Of a DNA stretch of 64,000 bases, positions 51,179-64,000 are shown one piece after another. The stretch lies in NCBI GenBank assembly GCA_012295275.1, contig CM022673.1, positions 22,454,413 through 22,518,412 of the forward strand. The letters are read 5' to 3'. Numbering within the stretch: position 1 is the stretch's first letter; every line of letters starts with the position of its first letter. Position numbers and translations under genes: made by a program. The notes under the pieces were generated by a model. That model saw nothing but the letters and a program-made list of their open reading frames with translations, was not told where the DNA came from and did no database searches. This stretch comes from Chrysomallon squamiferum (taxonomy: Eukaryota > Mollusca > Gastropoda > Neomphalida > Peltospiridae).

Positions 51179-51353
51179 CTGAGAGTCGCAAATGAGTTGT
51201 CATCTGACAAGATAAAGCTGTTCGACCGTTTGTCAACATTTAGTCTATTAAATATAATGCCACTTACAGTTAAGATATTCAATAAATTATTTATTCTTAT
51301 GGCGTTTTATTTTGAAGATTTGACGTCATTTCGACAGAATTTATATGACGTCA
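51179..51353 (-). promoter_or_regulatory. Candidate promoter and 5' UTR exon of the astacin gene, with two CRE palindromes
   Basis: A canonical minus-strand donor (CTCTCAG|GTAAGT) ends a likely non-coding exon at 51179. It would splice to the acceptor just before the start-codon exon at 50239. Upstream of it lie two perfect TGACGTCA palindromes at 51321-51328 and 51346-51353, 25 bp apart start to start. The transcription start is not identified. Confidence 0.45.
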
Positions 51354-51821
51354 TGGGTACTGCTTGTACATTAAATAAAATGGCAGAATTGTGATAAAGA
51401 TGAAGTTTATTCAAAATAAAAAGTAATTAAATTTAAAAATTGATTCACTGATGTGCTGGGTTTTTTTTTTTTAATCCTTTTTTATTTCTCTCTTAATAAA
51501 GAGAAGAAAAACGCAAAAGCAATTACTGAATGAAGGTGTTCTTTACCATTTGACATTTATCAGTACTGCACACAATAGACAATAGTAAAATTATAAAGAG
51601 CATCCCCTCCCCAAGTCCAACGCTGTCCTTGACACTATAGTCTAATGATTTGCTGTCTTTTAACTATTAAATGCTAAAATATTATCTTTTTCAAGGAACC
51701 ACGAATCAATTGTGCTGGGTCTCTACCCATCTTGCGGAAAAAATGTTTGTGAGCGATTACCACAGCTAGTGTAGAAAACGGATGGCCTTCACTATTAAAA
51801 ATGGGAAGTGAGGAGGTATCT

Positions 51822-51822
51822 G

Positions 51823-51859
<37 letters not shown>
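51822..51859. repeat. (TCTA)n microsatellite
   Basis: About nine tetranucleotide units just left of the transposon at 51953. Confidence 0.95.
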
Positions 51860-51952
51860 ATAGTTTGACGAATTTTGAGATAAAGATGCTTATATATAAT
51901 TTAGATTTTTTTATTTGCATTTATTTATTATTATTATTTATTTCATTATATA

Positions 51953-53231
51953 GGGTAAGGTGGGGTATTTCTGGCCCCCCAAGGTATATTATGACTTACA
52001 GCAACGCTACTGTTCTGTCCAGGCTTCTGGAACTTTGTTGATATAAATAGAACCTTACTATCTCTCATTAGAACATGGATAAAAGTAATCAGCCATTTAC
52101 ACATGGAGTATAGTGGCCATGAAAGTAGTGAAAACAAGGTTGTAAAAAGGTGCATTTTGAGGTTTCAGAAGCGAGTGTTATTTTTTAATTCTTTAGACAT
52201 ATGATTAGTGATAACTTAAACATAAAATCAATTATTAAGTTCAGCAGAAGAAAATTGATTAATATATGGTAATTAGGTAAGGAGTGTATGTTTTATTTTA
52301 CTTGGCCCCCATGGATGGGGTAAATCTGGCCCCCACATCTGGTAGCCAAAATCAATAATTTTGGGATTGATATAGTCCGTTCTGAGTTTTATTTAAGCTT
52401 TTTGAAACAATTGAAAGTCCACGGTCCATCTGGTGGGTCATGTCATCAAATTCCAAATAAAATGAAGAGGATGAAATATGCCAAGGCACTGACAGAAGAT
52501 GAAAGTGTCATGAGGTATGAAGAAGAGTTGGCAGAGAAGAAGAGAAAGGAGGAAGAAAAGGCAGAGAGATAGCAAAGGTGAGAGAAGCAAAAAATTAACC
52601 AAAAAAAATAACCAGAAGAAGATACCAAAGGCAAAACAGCAGCTCAGTTTGAATGCTATAGCAGAACTGGTGGATGCAGTCATAGAAAATGTTGGTCGTG
52701 ACTAGCCTGAACTAGAAGACAGAAATATACAAGAAAAATGTGAACTCTGTTGCAGAATTGATAATAGTATGATCATAGGATGTGATGGGAACCTAAATTA
52801 GTATTGTCTTGATCCTTGCACAAACCTCGAAATCCCAGGACTTTAAAATTATATTCTTGTGTGATATCTGTCAAGGAGTTTAGTTTATTCAAGTTTTGAA
52901 TCTGACTTGTATAATGATTAGCACTAATTATTATCAATAGTAAACAATGATTACATAGCAATAATCAGTACAACAAATTTGCGGACCAAAGTACATCATG
53001 GATGTGGGGGCCAGATTTACCCCAAATCGTGGGGGCAAATCTGGCCCCTGAAAACACTTTATAACCTGGTTCCCATTTCAAAAGTACAAGCACTATGCAT
53101 ATAGTTTTTGTCTGTTTTTAAGCAGAAATACATATACTACACATTATTCACTCCAGTTTATTTACTTTTGTCTTTGAAGCTGTAGATGAGGTTGAATGGA
53201 AAAGGGGGCCAGAATGACCCCACCTTACCCT
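51953..53231. mobile_element. DNA transposon remnant with GGCCCCC-type inverted ends
   Basis: Left end AGGGTAAGGTGGGGTATTTC and right end, read inward, AGGGTAAGGTGGGGTCATTC. Both ends then run into a CTGGCCCCC block, giving an imperfect inverted repeat of about 28 bp. Flanks are TATAT on both sides but low complexity. GGGGTAAATCTGGCCCCC-like boxes recur inside in both orientations, near 52317, 53003 and 53033. Between them the plus strand keeps a broken coding remnant: a Lys/Glu-rich run (ALTEDESVMRYEEELAEKKR) and a Cys-rich tail (CELCCRIDNSMIIGCDGN) that resembles a decayed PHD-type end. Basic runs plus a zinc finger occur in some pogo/Tigger-like transposases. The family assignment is tentative. 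Confidence 0.75.
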
Positions 53232-54358
53232 TATATATATATTCATCAAACTAATTCAAAATTAAGAAAATGAAACATTCACATTTTTTTTATATTTATT
53301 TGCTCTTGCATAAGCACATTTAGTCTGGCACTGATCACATTGTATTGCAATAAAATAGTTTACACTGGTTTTTTTTTTTTTTTTTTAATTATAACCAATT
53401 TCTACTTAACAAACATTTCTTGAAAACATTATTACCAAAACAACATTTATTGCACATTTAGGTAAATACAGGTAAATTAAATAAAGTAAAGCTGATTACT
53501 ATAAAAATAATAAAGAAAAAACTTGTTTTTGCTGTTTAATTTCATCATTTTATTATTATTATTATCATTATTATTATCATTATTATTATTATTATTATAT
53601 CAGTAATATCTTTCAAGATTAATAACTAATGGCTAAATTATTGAAAAGAAGAATCTTAACAATAAGGCATACATAAAATAATTCACAGACAATTAAGTGT
53701 ACAAATTTAAACATACAAAATGAATATAATGATAGAGAGAAAAAGTTGGAACAATTCACAGATTTTTCTATTATAAAAAACAGCACAACCTATTCTAGAA
53801 TAAAAAGCTTTACATAATAAATTTGCTTTAGTATTGTTTGTTACTGATCAGCTATCAAAGCTGAAAAAAGTTTGAAATATCTTTTTATGTTCATTTACAT
53901 CACTTTAAATTATTATTGAATTATTCCAATTAGTATTCCATCATGAAATTTATAAATTTCTTAAATAAACATCTTAAATATCCATATTAAACAGTGTTCC
54001 AATTTATTTGTATTATTTTTGGTAACATATTATTTTGACATTGACAAAGGGAAGTGCAGCTATGGCTGATCAAGCCCAAAGCTAAATACTTTTTAAAAAA
54101 TACACGGTCTTTAAAAAACAGAAACAAAACTGGTAAAAAAAACTAGTTACACCACTCCTGACATGTGCCAAGACAACAGAAAGCTAAAATGAAATCTATA
54201 AACATATTTTCAAAAGCCATGTTACATATATATATATAATGAATGCTATTTTATTTTAAATTAAGATCACAATGTAAATACATTTTCTACAGCATCATTT
54301 ATATTTTTTATAGCAATGTTCTTACTAAATTGTTAATACTAAAGAAGCCTGTTTGCTT
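53232..54358. other. 3' flank of the secernin gene
   Basis: AT-rich sequence with (ATT)n at about 53547-53597. No gene seen. It may contain the secernin 3' UTR, although an AATAAA already overlaps the secernin stop codon on the minus strand. Confidence 0.5.
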
Positions 54359-57454
<3,096 letters not shown>

Positions 57455-57467
57455 TGTCCCACTATAT

Positions 57468-59835
57468 CTGTTAAAAACAAACCAAATTGTAGTCACTGTA
57501 AATAAACATATTATTTTAATGAAGCCTCTTTGTTTTGGAATATTCAATTCATAATAAATATATATTAAAAAATTGGCAAAGGGATTATTTCTTTATAGAT
57601 ATTTTCACTTACAAATAAGTATATAACAATGATTTACAGGTAATTTATTATGAAAATCACAAAATTAGTTGGTATGTCATAACTAAAGCATAAGCAATTA
57701 TTATTAACTTATAATGTTACTTCAATTATTTAAATATTAATGGGAATTTTTTTTTTTAAATTAAATATAGGTATATTATTTGTATGACAATATAAATGAA
57801 AATATCTGCTATAAATGAAAATATCTGCTATAGCTCTAATTAGCACTAATTTTCTTGTTATTCTTGCACAAAAGAGGGGTAAAAAACGCAACAGTCATGC
57901 TGATACAAAACTGTCAGCTGCAATAACTGGAATTTCACAAGAATGCAGAAACTGTTTTTACTTTTAAAAATTTATTCTGGGAAAATTTCTAACTTATTCC
58001 TAAAATCTAGTCAAATGAATCCAGTAAAAATAAAGTTTAATAAAGACCTTTATTTAATCTTCTCTGAATCTATATCAGACACATACACAAATATGTATAA
58101 AACAATTTTTTGATTTTATTATTTCTTTTACCTTTATTTCCAAAATTATAATGTGTTTGATTTAAGAACAACTTAACAGAAGTCAATATTAGAGATTCAT
58201 TCTCAGTTTATTAATATGTATATTTTAAGCATTTATATAGACAGGTAGTCTTAGATAACAAATTATTATAATAACTAACCTTCTGGAAACATTATGAATC
58301 AGGCTAATAGTACATTGCAAAAAGCATTTTAGTGGCATGTTTGACATTTATTTACGCCCAACTATTAAATAAATAGGTCAGTATGTAATACTGCTTTATT
58401 TAAACATGTGACCTGTTTGATATACCAGAGATAACAAAGATACTGATACTCTATTAATAGTATCTAAACTGTAATATTCTTGCCATCTTGGCCTTATAAT
58501 TTATAAACTTCTTTTCTTTTTTCTTTTTTTAAGCCACATTATTTTAGCTAAAATATTTATATTGCTATTCTATTCTATGATTTTGTTTGTGCTTAAATTC
58601 GAAAAATATAATAAAGATTCCAAAAACAAATTTTTTAGATCTAAGTTAAAAACATTACCTGCATGCTCAGCAAGGAATAAATTTAAGACAGCTAGTCATT
58701 ATAATAATGAATATAGAAAATATCAACATGAACTGAAGCGTTGATATACATTATAGTTATACAGGTTCATTTTGTTATCTCTTCCTTTATTTGTGTGTAA
58801 GTGTGTGTGCATGCATGCATTATAATTTATAATAAATAAACATTAGTTAACAATGACGCAATGTTCTGCCTAAGGCTAACCTCACTAAGACGTATCTTTG
58901 ATGACTAAATTATAAATATTTCCAGCGATACTTGTCAGAAACAATCTACAAACGAGCTAAAAAAAACTGTATTTTTAATAATTATGAAAATATTCAATTA
59001 TAAAACTAAAAACAATTATTATTTTCAATAAAATATCTATCTGATGAAATGCTGCACTCAAACACTTACCGACAAAAAAAAAATTAACTATGCATAAGGG
59101 AGATAATTCAACTTTTTTTCTTTCTTTCTTTATTTTTTAAAATAAATAATGGGTAGCCAGTGGTTACATGTGCTTTACAACAGCTCGCTCTGATTAGCAC
59201 GTTAGTTTTTTTTAGAGTATTGGCTTAAAGCGTGACTGGTAGTATATATACACTTTTCTCGCTGGGAAAGTACATACAAAGCAGATAAACAATAACCACA
59301 AAGGCGTGATGAATAGTTCTCTGATGGCTAAATGCCGAAATTGACTCCTACTACTACAACAGGTCACCGAGACTGCAATTTTGTTGTTGTTGTTGTTTTT
59401 TTTTTGTATATACATATAATTATTGTTATAATGCAGGAAATAATATATATGTTACTTATGTATGATATTAAAAATTTGACAGATATTTTTTCTTTCAACT
59501 TTTTTTGGGGGGGGGTGGAGAGGACATTTTCCTGACCAGGACTGATTAACAAGAAGCACACAAAATATAGATCAGCAAAAATCAACGAAATAATAAATAA
59601 ATAAATAAATAAATAAACAAACATAAAATTAAATTAAATTAAAAAGGAAAAAATAAACAATTTACTGTTGTTATTATTGAAGTGAAGTAATAATAAGCAG
59701 CAGAAGCACTATTACATGACGTAGATACAGTAACGTGTGAACATTTTGTTAAAAGTAATAGAATTTTCCGATAATTGGCAAAAAATAATTTGTATAACAA
59801 AATTTTATATTTTAATATAATTATTACTACTAAAA

Positions 59836-59868
<33 letters not shown>

Positions 59869-60107
59869 CTGATTCTGAATAAAATTAAACCTTGAAATGC
59901 AAGACTGGATATATTTATGTATATTTATCATAAAGAATATTTTTATTTCTTAATAAAGCTGATATTTTGAAATAAATAAATACTAAATCCGTATCAAAAG
60001 ATCAAGTACACATTTTCAGAAACATGTCATATTTATAAAAAATTAAAAATGTAATAATGTTAAAGAAATGTCTTTAAAGACTGAGTTTCTTTTGTTTTTT
60101 GTTTATC

Positions 60108-60156
<49 letters not shown>

Positions 60157-60231
60157 GATATTTGGTTCCCAACCATCTTGTGTGCGTGTTTTGGATATCA
60201 TCAACGAGAAAAATAATAACAATACAAATAA

Positions 60232-60273
<42 letters not shown>

Positions 60274-60700
60274 GCACACTTGTTTTTAAATCTCTGCGGA
60301 TGCCAAAAATAAAGTGTTGTTTTAAAAAATGTTCGAGGAAACTCTAGCTTTAAAAGAGAATGAAAATGAATACGTGCGTTTTAATTATTTGAAAGAACCA
60401 TTTTCTACTTTCAATTTTTATTCTGAAGTAAGAACTTTATTTCTTAGTTAAAGTGATTCCTGTTAAACAGGTCTATGATAATTATGCTATTCCAATTAAG
60501 ATAAAGCGTTACTATAAGAACAACCATTTGCTCGTCAACTTTAAGAAGCTAATGCCGATAATCATATAGGTTATACGTAAATGTTGAATCAGAACACTGA
60601 AGGAAAATGTCAATATAACCTCACTGGGTCACAATCTGGAGTTGTGTCAAAGGTCAACATCCGGGTAATCCCATCTATTTTTCACCTCCATTGACAGAAG
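57468..60700. other. Secernin upstream region, no coding exon seen
   Basis: Contains a minus-strand donor-like GTCG|GTAAGTG near 59070. Further upstream is a minus-strand TATA-like GTATATATAC near 59243-59252. Together they suggest a short non-coding first exon of secernin between about 59220 and 59070. Simple repeats: (ATT)n at about 59830-59866, (AAT)n at 60107-60156 and (TA)n at 60233-60269. Confidence 0.35.
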
Positions 60701-60719
60701 AGTGGGCTGCATTCATGAT

Positions 60720-60835
60720 GTCTGGGAGATATAAGTAGCCACCTCGAATACTTTGAATCTTTCCTAGAAGTGCCTCTTTTTGGGATAAGTAATCGATTTA
60801 GACCCAGAAACAGATTTCGGAAGTGCTAAGGCCAG
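60720..60835 (+). promoter_or_regulatory. Candidate plus-strand core promoter and non-coding first exon
   Basis: A TATA-like GATATAAG near 60727-60734 is followed about 100 bp later by a perfect donor (GGCCAG|GTAAGTG) at 60835. The segment has a more balanced base composition than its surroundings and no open frame. It could be the first exon of a gene extending to the right, beyond the window. Confidence 0.3.
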
Positions 60836-60886
60836 GTAAGTGACAAGAAAACACTTGCATTAGCATGAGAGAAGCAGACGATTTAC

Positions 60887-61184
60887 CGAGATATGACCCA
60901 CATTCATCTCCATCTTCTGGTCCAAACCAAAGTTCTTTGATTCCATGAAATGAGTACTCTGTTCTGCAAATGGTTTTACATAAAACTTTTCGAAGATTAT
61001 TATAATTATAAAATTTACTTTATTTGCCTTCATTTCTAAACATCAACAAATTTCTTTTATTGTCTGATTTTTTTTTTTTTTTTTTTTTAAATTGCAGTAG
61101 AAATGAAAATGGTAAATTTACCAGTTGTCAATTTTTTGCGCAAACTGAGTCTAGCTGGTGACACAATGATGAGTGTACACGCAC
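60887..61184 (-). other. Two exon-like segments on the minus strand
   Basis: 61184-61122 is bounded by ttctttgcag and GTAAATTT. 60963-60887 is bounded by catttgcag and GTAAATCG. Joined, one frame stays open (starting ACTLIIVSPARLSLRKKLTT), but I recognise no protein. They could be non-coding exons of secernin or of an unknown transcript. Confidence 0.25.
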
Positions 61185-61320
61185 CTGCAAAGAAAAACAT
61201 ATGTAAGAGATTAGAATTGGAAACCACTGGCGTACCATATCTAGAGCAAACAAAGAACTGGTTATTTAATTTAGAATGATTAAATTATGTTTTGAAATAT
61301 TTACCATCATATATATATTC

Positions 61321-61324
<4 letters not shown>

Positions 61325-61372
<48 letters not shown>
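61325..61372. repeat. (TA)n microsatellite
   Basis: About 24 TA units in an otherwise featureless stretch (61190-62080). Confidence 0.97.
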
Positions 61373-61374
<2 letters not shown>

Positions 61375-62088
61375 TTTTCAAATATTTTTGCTTATGATCT
61401 TTGTTGGATGCCCATCCTTTTTTATTGTACGTCTACTCTCTATATATTATATTGATCAGGTTATGTGTAAATGTGCATTAGCTTGAAACAACTTTGAATT
61501 TGTTTACCTCAAAGTATTTTTTCTTCTTTATGTTCTAAATAATTATAACTTTTTGTACAGGAGTTATGCGTTCATGTGAGTATTGTGATTTTATCTTAAT
61601 AAGAAAAGATTAATCATTTTTTATAAATATATGAATATGTATTAGTTACATTTTTAATGTCTCATGACCTATTTCTCCCAGTGTTAATAAAATTTAATTT
61701 GATGTATGTATAAGTGTGTATGTGTGTATATCTATGTAGACTGTGTGTGAAAAGAAAGCTTTATAATGTATTAGATCAGTGATTCAACCTTTTACAATCA
61801 AATCATGGTTAAAGAACATTTGTCTTAAATACCAAATTCAGGTTGCTTGGTTGCCTGGTTAGGTCTGTGTCATTTTAGTATGTTAGAGGATTAGTTAGAG
61901 AAAAGATTACCACATTTAATTACAGAGAAAAAAATTAATTAAATCGTTTCAATTAACAAAATGACTTGACAAAAACATTAAAAGGGAAATCTTTATACTT
62001 TTAAAACAAATTTTATATTTACCATTGTATCATTGTAACATGCATCATTTAAAAGAAAACTCATTTACTTGTCTTCACATGTAGTTTT

Positions 62089-62346
62089 GACATGTACTAT
62101 GCATTTCCATCATTTAATAAAGCAGTATTACTTGTTCTTCTTAAAGATGAAGGCCTTAAAAATGAATGGCAATTTAAGCATGGCATAGATCTGACAGGGC
62201 AGCTTACAGTTTCACATACTGTTGAAAACATTGCAACAAACTTGCTCTGACCTGCTTTGCTATCTGGAACATTGCCAAAATCTATTAAGAAAATCATATG
62301 GAAATCATGTTTTCAACAGTTGGTTCGTTTTGGACTGGCTATATGA
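62089..62346 (+). pseudogene. Unrecognised protein-like reading frame interrupted by one TGA
   Basis: The frame beginning DMYYAFPSFNKAVLLVLLKD runs 53 codons to a TGA at 62248. It continues open for 31 more codons (starting PALLSGTLPKSIKKIIWKSC) to a second TGA at 62344. An acceptor-like cacatgtag precedes it. The wording looks protein-like, but I cannot name a family. Decayed gene or repeat fragment is the simplest reading. Confidence 0.3.
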
Positions 62347-64000
62347 TCTTGTTCAGAGTGTATCTTTCTTGTGTTAGTCAACTTATGTGGCAATTGAAAT
62401 GAATATTGTTAATTTTGAGGTAATATTTATGATGACTATGACAGTATATTATTATCAGTATTACAGATACAGATTCTTTGAAATAATATTGGTGTGGAAG
62501 AGCAATCAATAATTAATATGTATGGTAATTGTGAAGAACTACTGTCTGAATAGTGCATACCATGATTCGCTGGACAAAGACACTCTGTTTGTATATATCT
62601 TAGTTCATCCTAATTTTGTAAACAATTGCTTATTTCACAGCTTGCTCAGAAATTTTAACTGTTATAAATGCAGCAAAATATGTTTAATGATTTATTTTTA
62701 TTTCAGTTTAGCTTATATGTAGATGAGCTATGCACTGCATGTTTGTGTAAAACTGTATTTAATACAACTTGAAGATAAGACAATATAAAATATTTAAATA
62801 TAATTTTACAAATTAATATTTTGATTATGATATTCATGATTCACAACTTACAACCATTGCTTTGCTGGTGTAGCTGAGGATTAGCATGTTAGTAAACTGA
62901 TTAGTATTTTACATATGTTTGTATACTATTAATTATGAAAAACTTGATACAGCAAACATTACATTCTTAAGGCCAACAGTTACATAAACAGATTAAAAGT
63001 GGCAAATATTAATTTTAGTTTCATGAACTTAAACATAACATTCTTTTCTGCATATATTTACATTGTTTTGATTGTCATTATTGTTACACACATTATGAGA
63101 TTTAAATATCAATACTTCAAATAAATAAATACTTTTTATTTTAGATGTACATATTTTAAATGATGTTCTAAATATCTGAAATAAACTGATATTGATATAT
63201 ATGTGGGAGATAAAACAAGATTCTGAACCACCAAACCAGCACAATTTTGCAAAGTAATAACACCTCACCATGAAAATAACAGATTTTAGAATTTAAGTAG
63301 ATACTTAAAGCGTATATATATGCCTGTTTTGGCAAACTTAATTAAACATCCAGAGCAACCTTTCATTTAAACACTAAAACAGCTCCATTAACTTGTGTAT
63401 TACTCAGTCTGTTTAATCAGTTTGGTTATAAGCCTGAACACTTGAATAGCTCTTCTCAACAGTTTCTAATTTGCATTAATTTCATAAACTACTGAATAAC
63501 TGGTGATTCATTCTTGCATGGCAGTTTGGTCTTTTACAGGTATTCAGTACTGTGGCTGGCTGCTAGCCTATCGAGCGGCACACACCAACATATACTATAA
63601 AGCAACAGTATGTTTGAGCACAAATGATCAATTGGTATAGTCTTTTTGAAAACCTGTTAAATTTTTTGTGTAGGCATATGGTTTAGAAACTGAAACCAAA
63701 TGAGATGTTACGTTACATACAGTCAATATGATGTATCATGTTTTTTTTTATTTTATATATACATATACAAATTTACGTATTTATAAATACTTCTGTTTTA
63801 TGTTTTGACATTTTTCTTTATAAATTTTTCTAATAATAGGTATCAGTGATTATGCTTATTACATTTTATTTTCACTTTGACAAGTTCTGCAAAAAACAAA
63901 AATAACAAAGAGAAAAAAACAAAACAAAAAAAATTCCTATTTAAGTAATAAATACTGTAAATAATGTTAAATTTAATATACTTATTTTTTTATCCTTTAA
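62347..64000. other. Right end of window, nothing recognised
   Basis: AT-rich sequence without a supported gene, RNA or mobile element. Confidence 0.5.

Noticed and set aside
51122-51394. 90-codon plus-strand open frame over the CRE region
   Set aside because: No protein motif; the region is better explained as promoter and 5' UTR of the minus-strand astacin gene.

Overview
This is an AT-rich window (roughly 70% A+T by eye) from an animal nuclear genome. Genes are split into short exons with GT-AG introns, and the sequence is full of simple repeats: (TTA)n, (TTC)n, (CA)n, (CT)n, (TATG)n and (TA)n. The gene content is an alpha-type nicotinic receptor subunit, a core 1 galactosyltransferase, two PDE11-like enzymes, a mosaic astacin protease with ApeC, kringle, ShK and C-type lectin modules, and a secernin. 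This points to an invertebrate bilaterian. A lophotrochozoan, most likely a mollusc, is my best guess, but the sequence alone does not settle it.

Layout. (1) 1555-12886, + strand: nicotinic acetylcholine receptor subunit, 8 coding positions. The loop C/TM1/TM2 exon is present twice (9494-9755 and 10299-10560). Both copies are 262 bp, share the same phases and are intact, so they look like mutually exclusive exons. A TA-flanked pogo/Tigger-like DNA element (7633-8329) lies in the intron before them. (2) 18128-22754, + strand: C1GALT1-type glycosyltransferase, 5 coding exons. A decayed copy of its exon 1/intron 1 boundary lies downstream at about 26317-26665. (3) 27016-30948 and 32032-34879, - strand: two tandem PDE11-like GAF-GAF-PDE genes. 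Each is reduced to one very long exon plus one C-terminal exon, split at the same place. (4) 37775-50238, - strand: a 29-exon, about 1422-residue secreted astacin metalloprotease. The order is signal peptide, long acidic coiled prodomain, furin site, astacin, EGF-like, ApeC, CUB, kringle, ShK, sushi, C-type lectin, ShK, sushi and an unrecognised C-terminal domain. All exon junctions keep frame, including one GC-AG intron. (5) 51953-53231: a DNA transposon remnant with short inverted ends and recurring GGGGTAAATCTGGCCCCC-like boxes. (6) 54359-57454, - strand: secernin, 5 coding exons. (7) 57.5-64 kb: mostly gene-poor, with candidate promoter and splice signals near 59.0-61.2 kb and one unrecognised reading frame with an internal TGA near 62.1-62.35 kb.

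How the parts may relate. The receptor, the two cyclic-nucleotide phosphodiesterases and the secreted enzymes are not one pathway; the window looks like ordinary neighbouring genes. One shared feature stands out. Perfect CRE palindromes (TGACGTCA) occur four times, and all four sit just upstream of minus-strand gene starts (both PDE genes and the astacin gene), which would fit cAMP-responsive control. The two features most worth a second look are the duplicated receptor exon and the mosaic astacin-ApeC protein. Exon models were built by hand from splice signals and frame continuity; no transcript data or database search was available.
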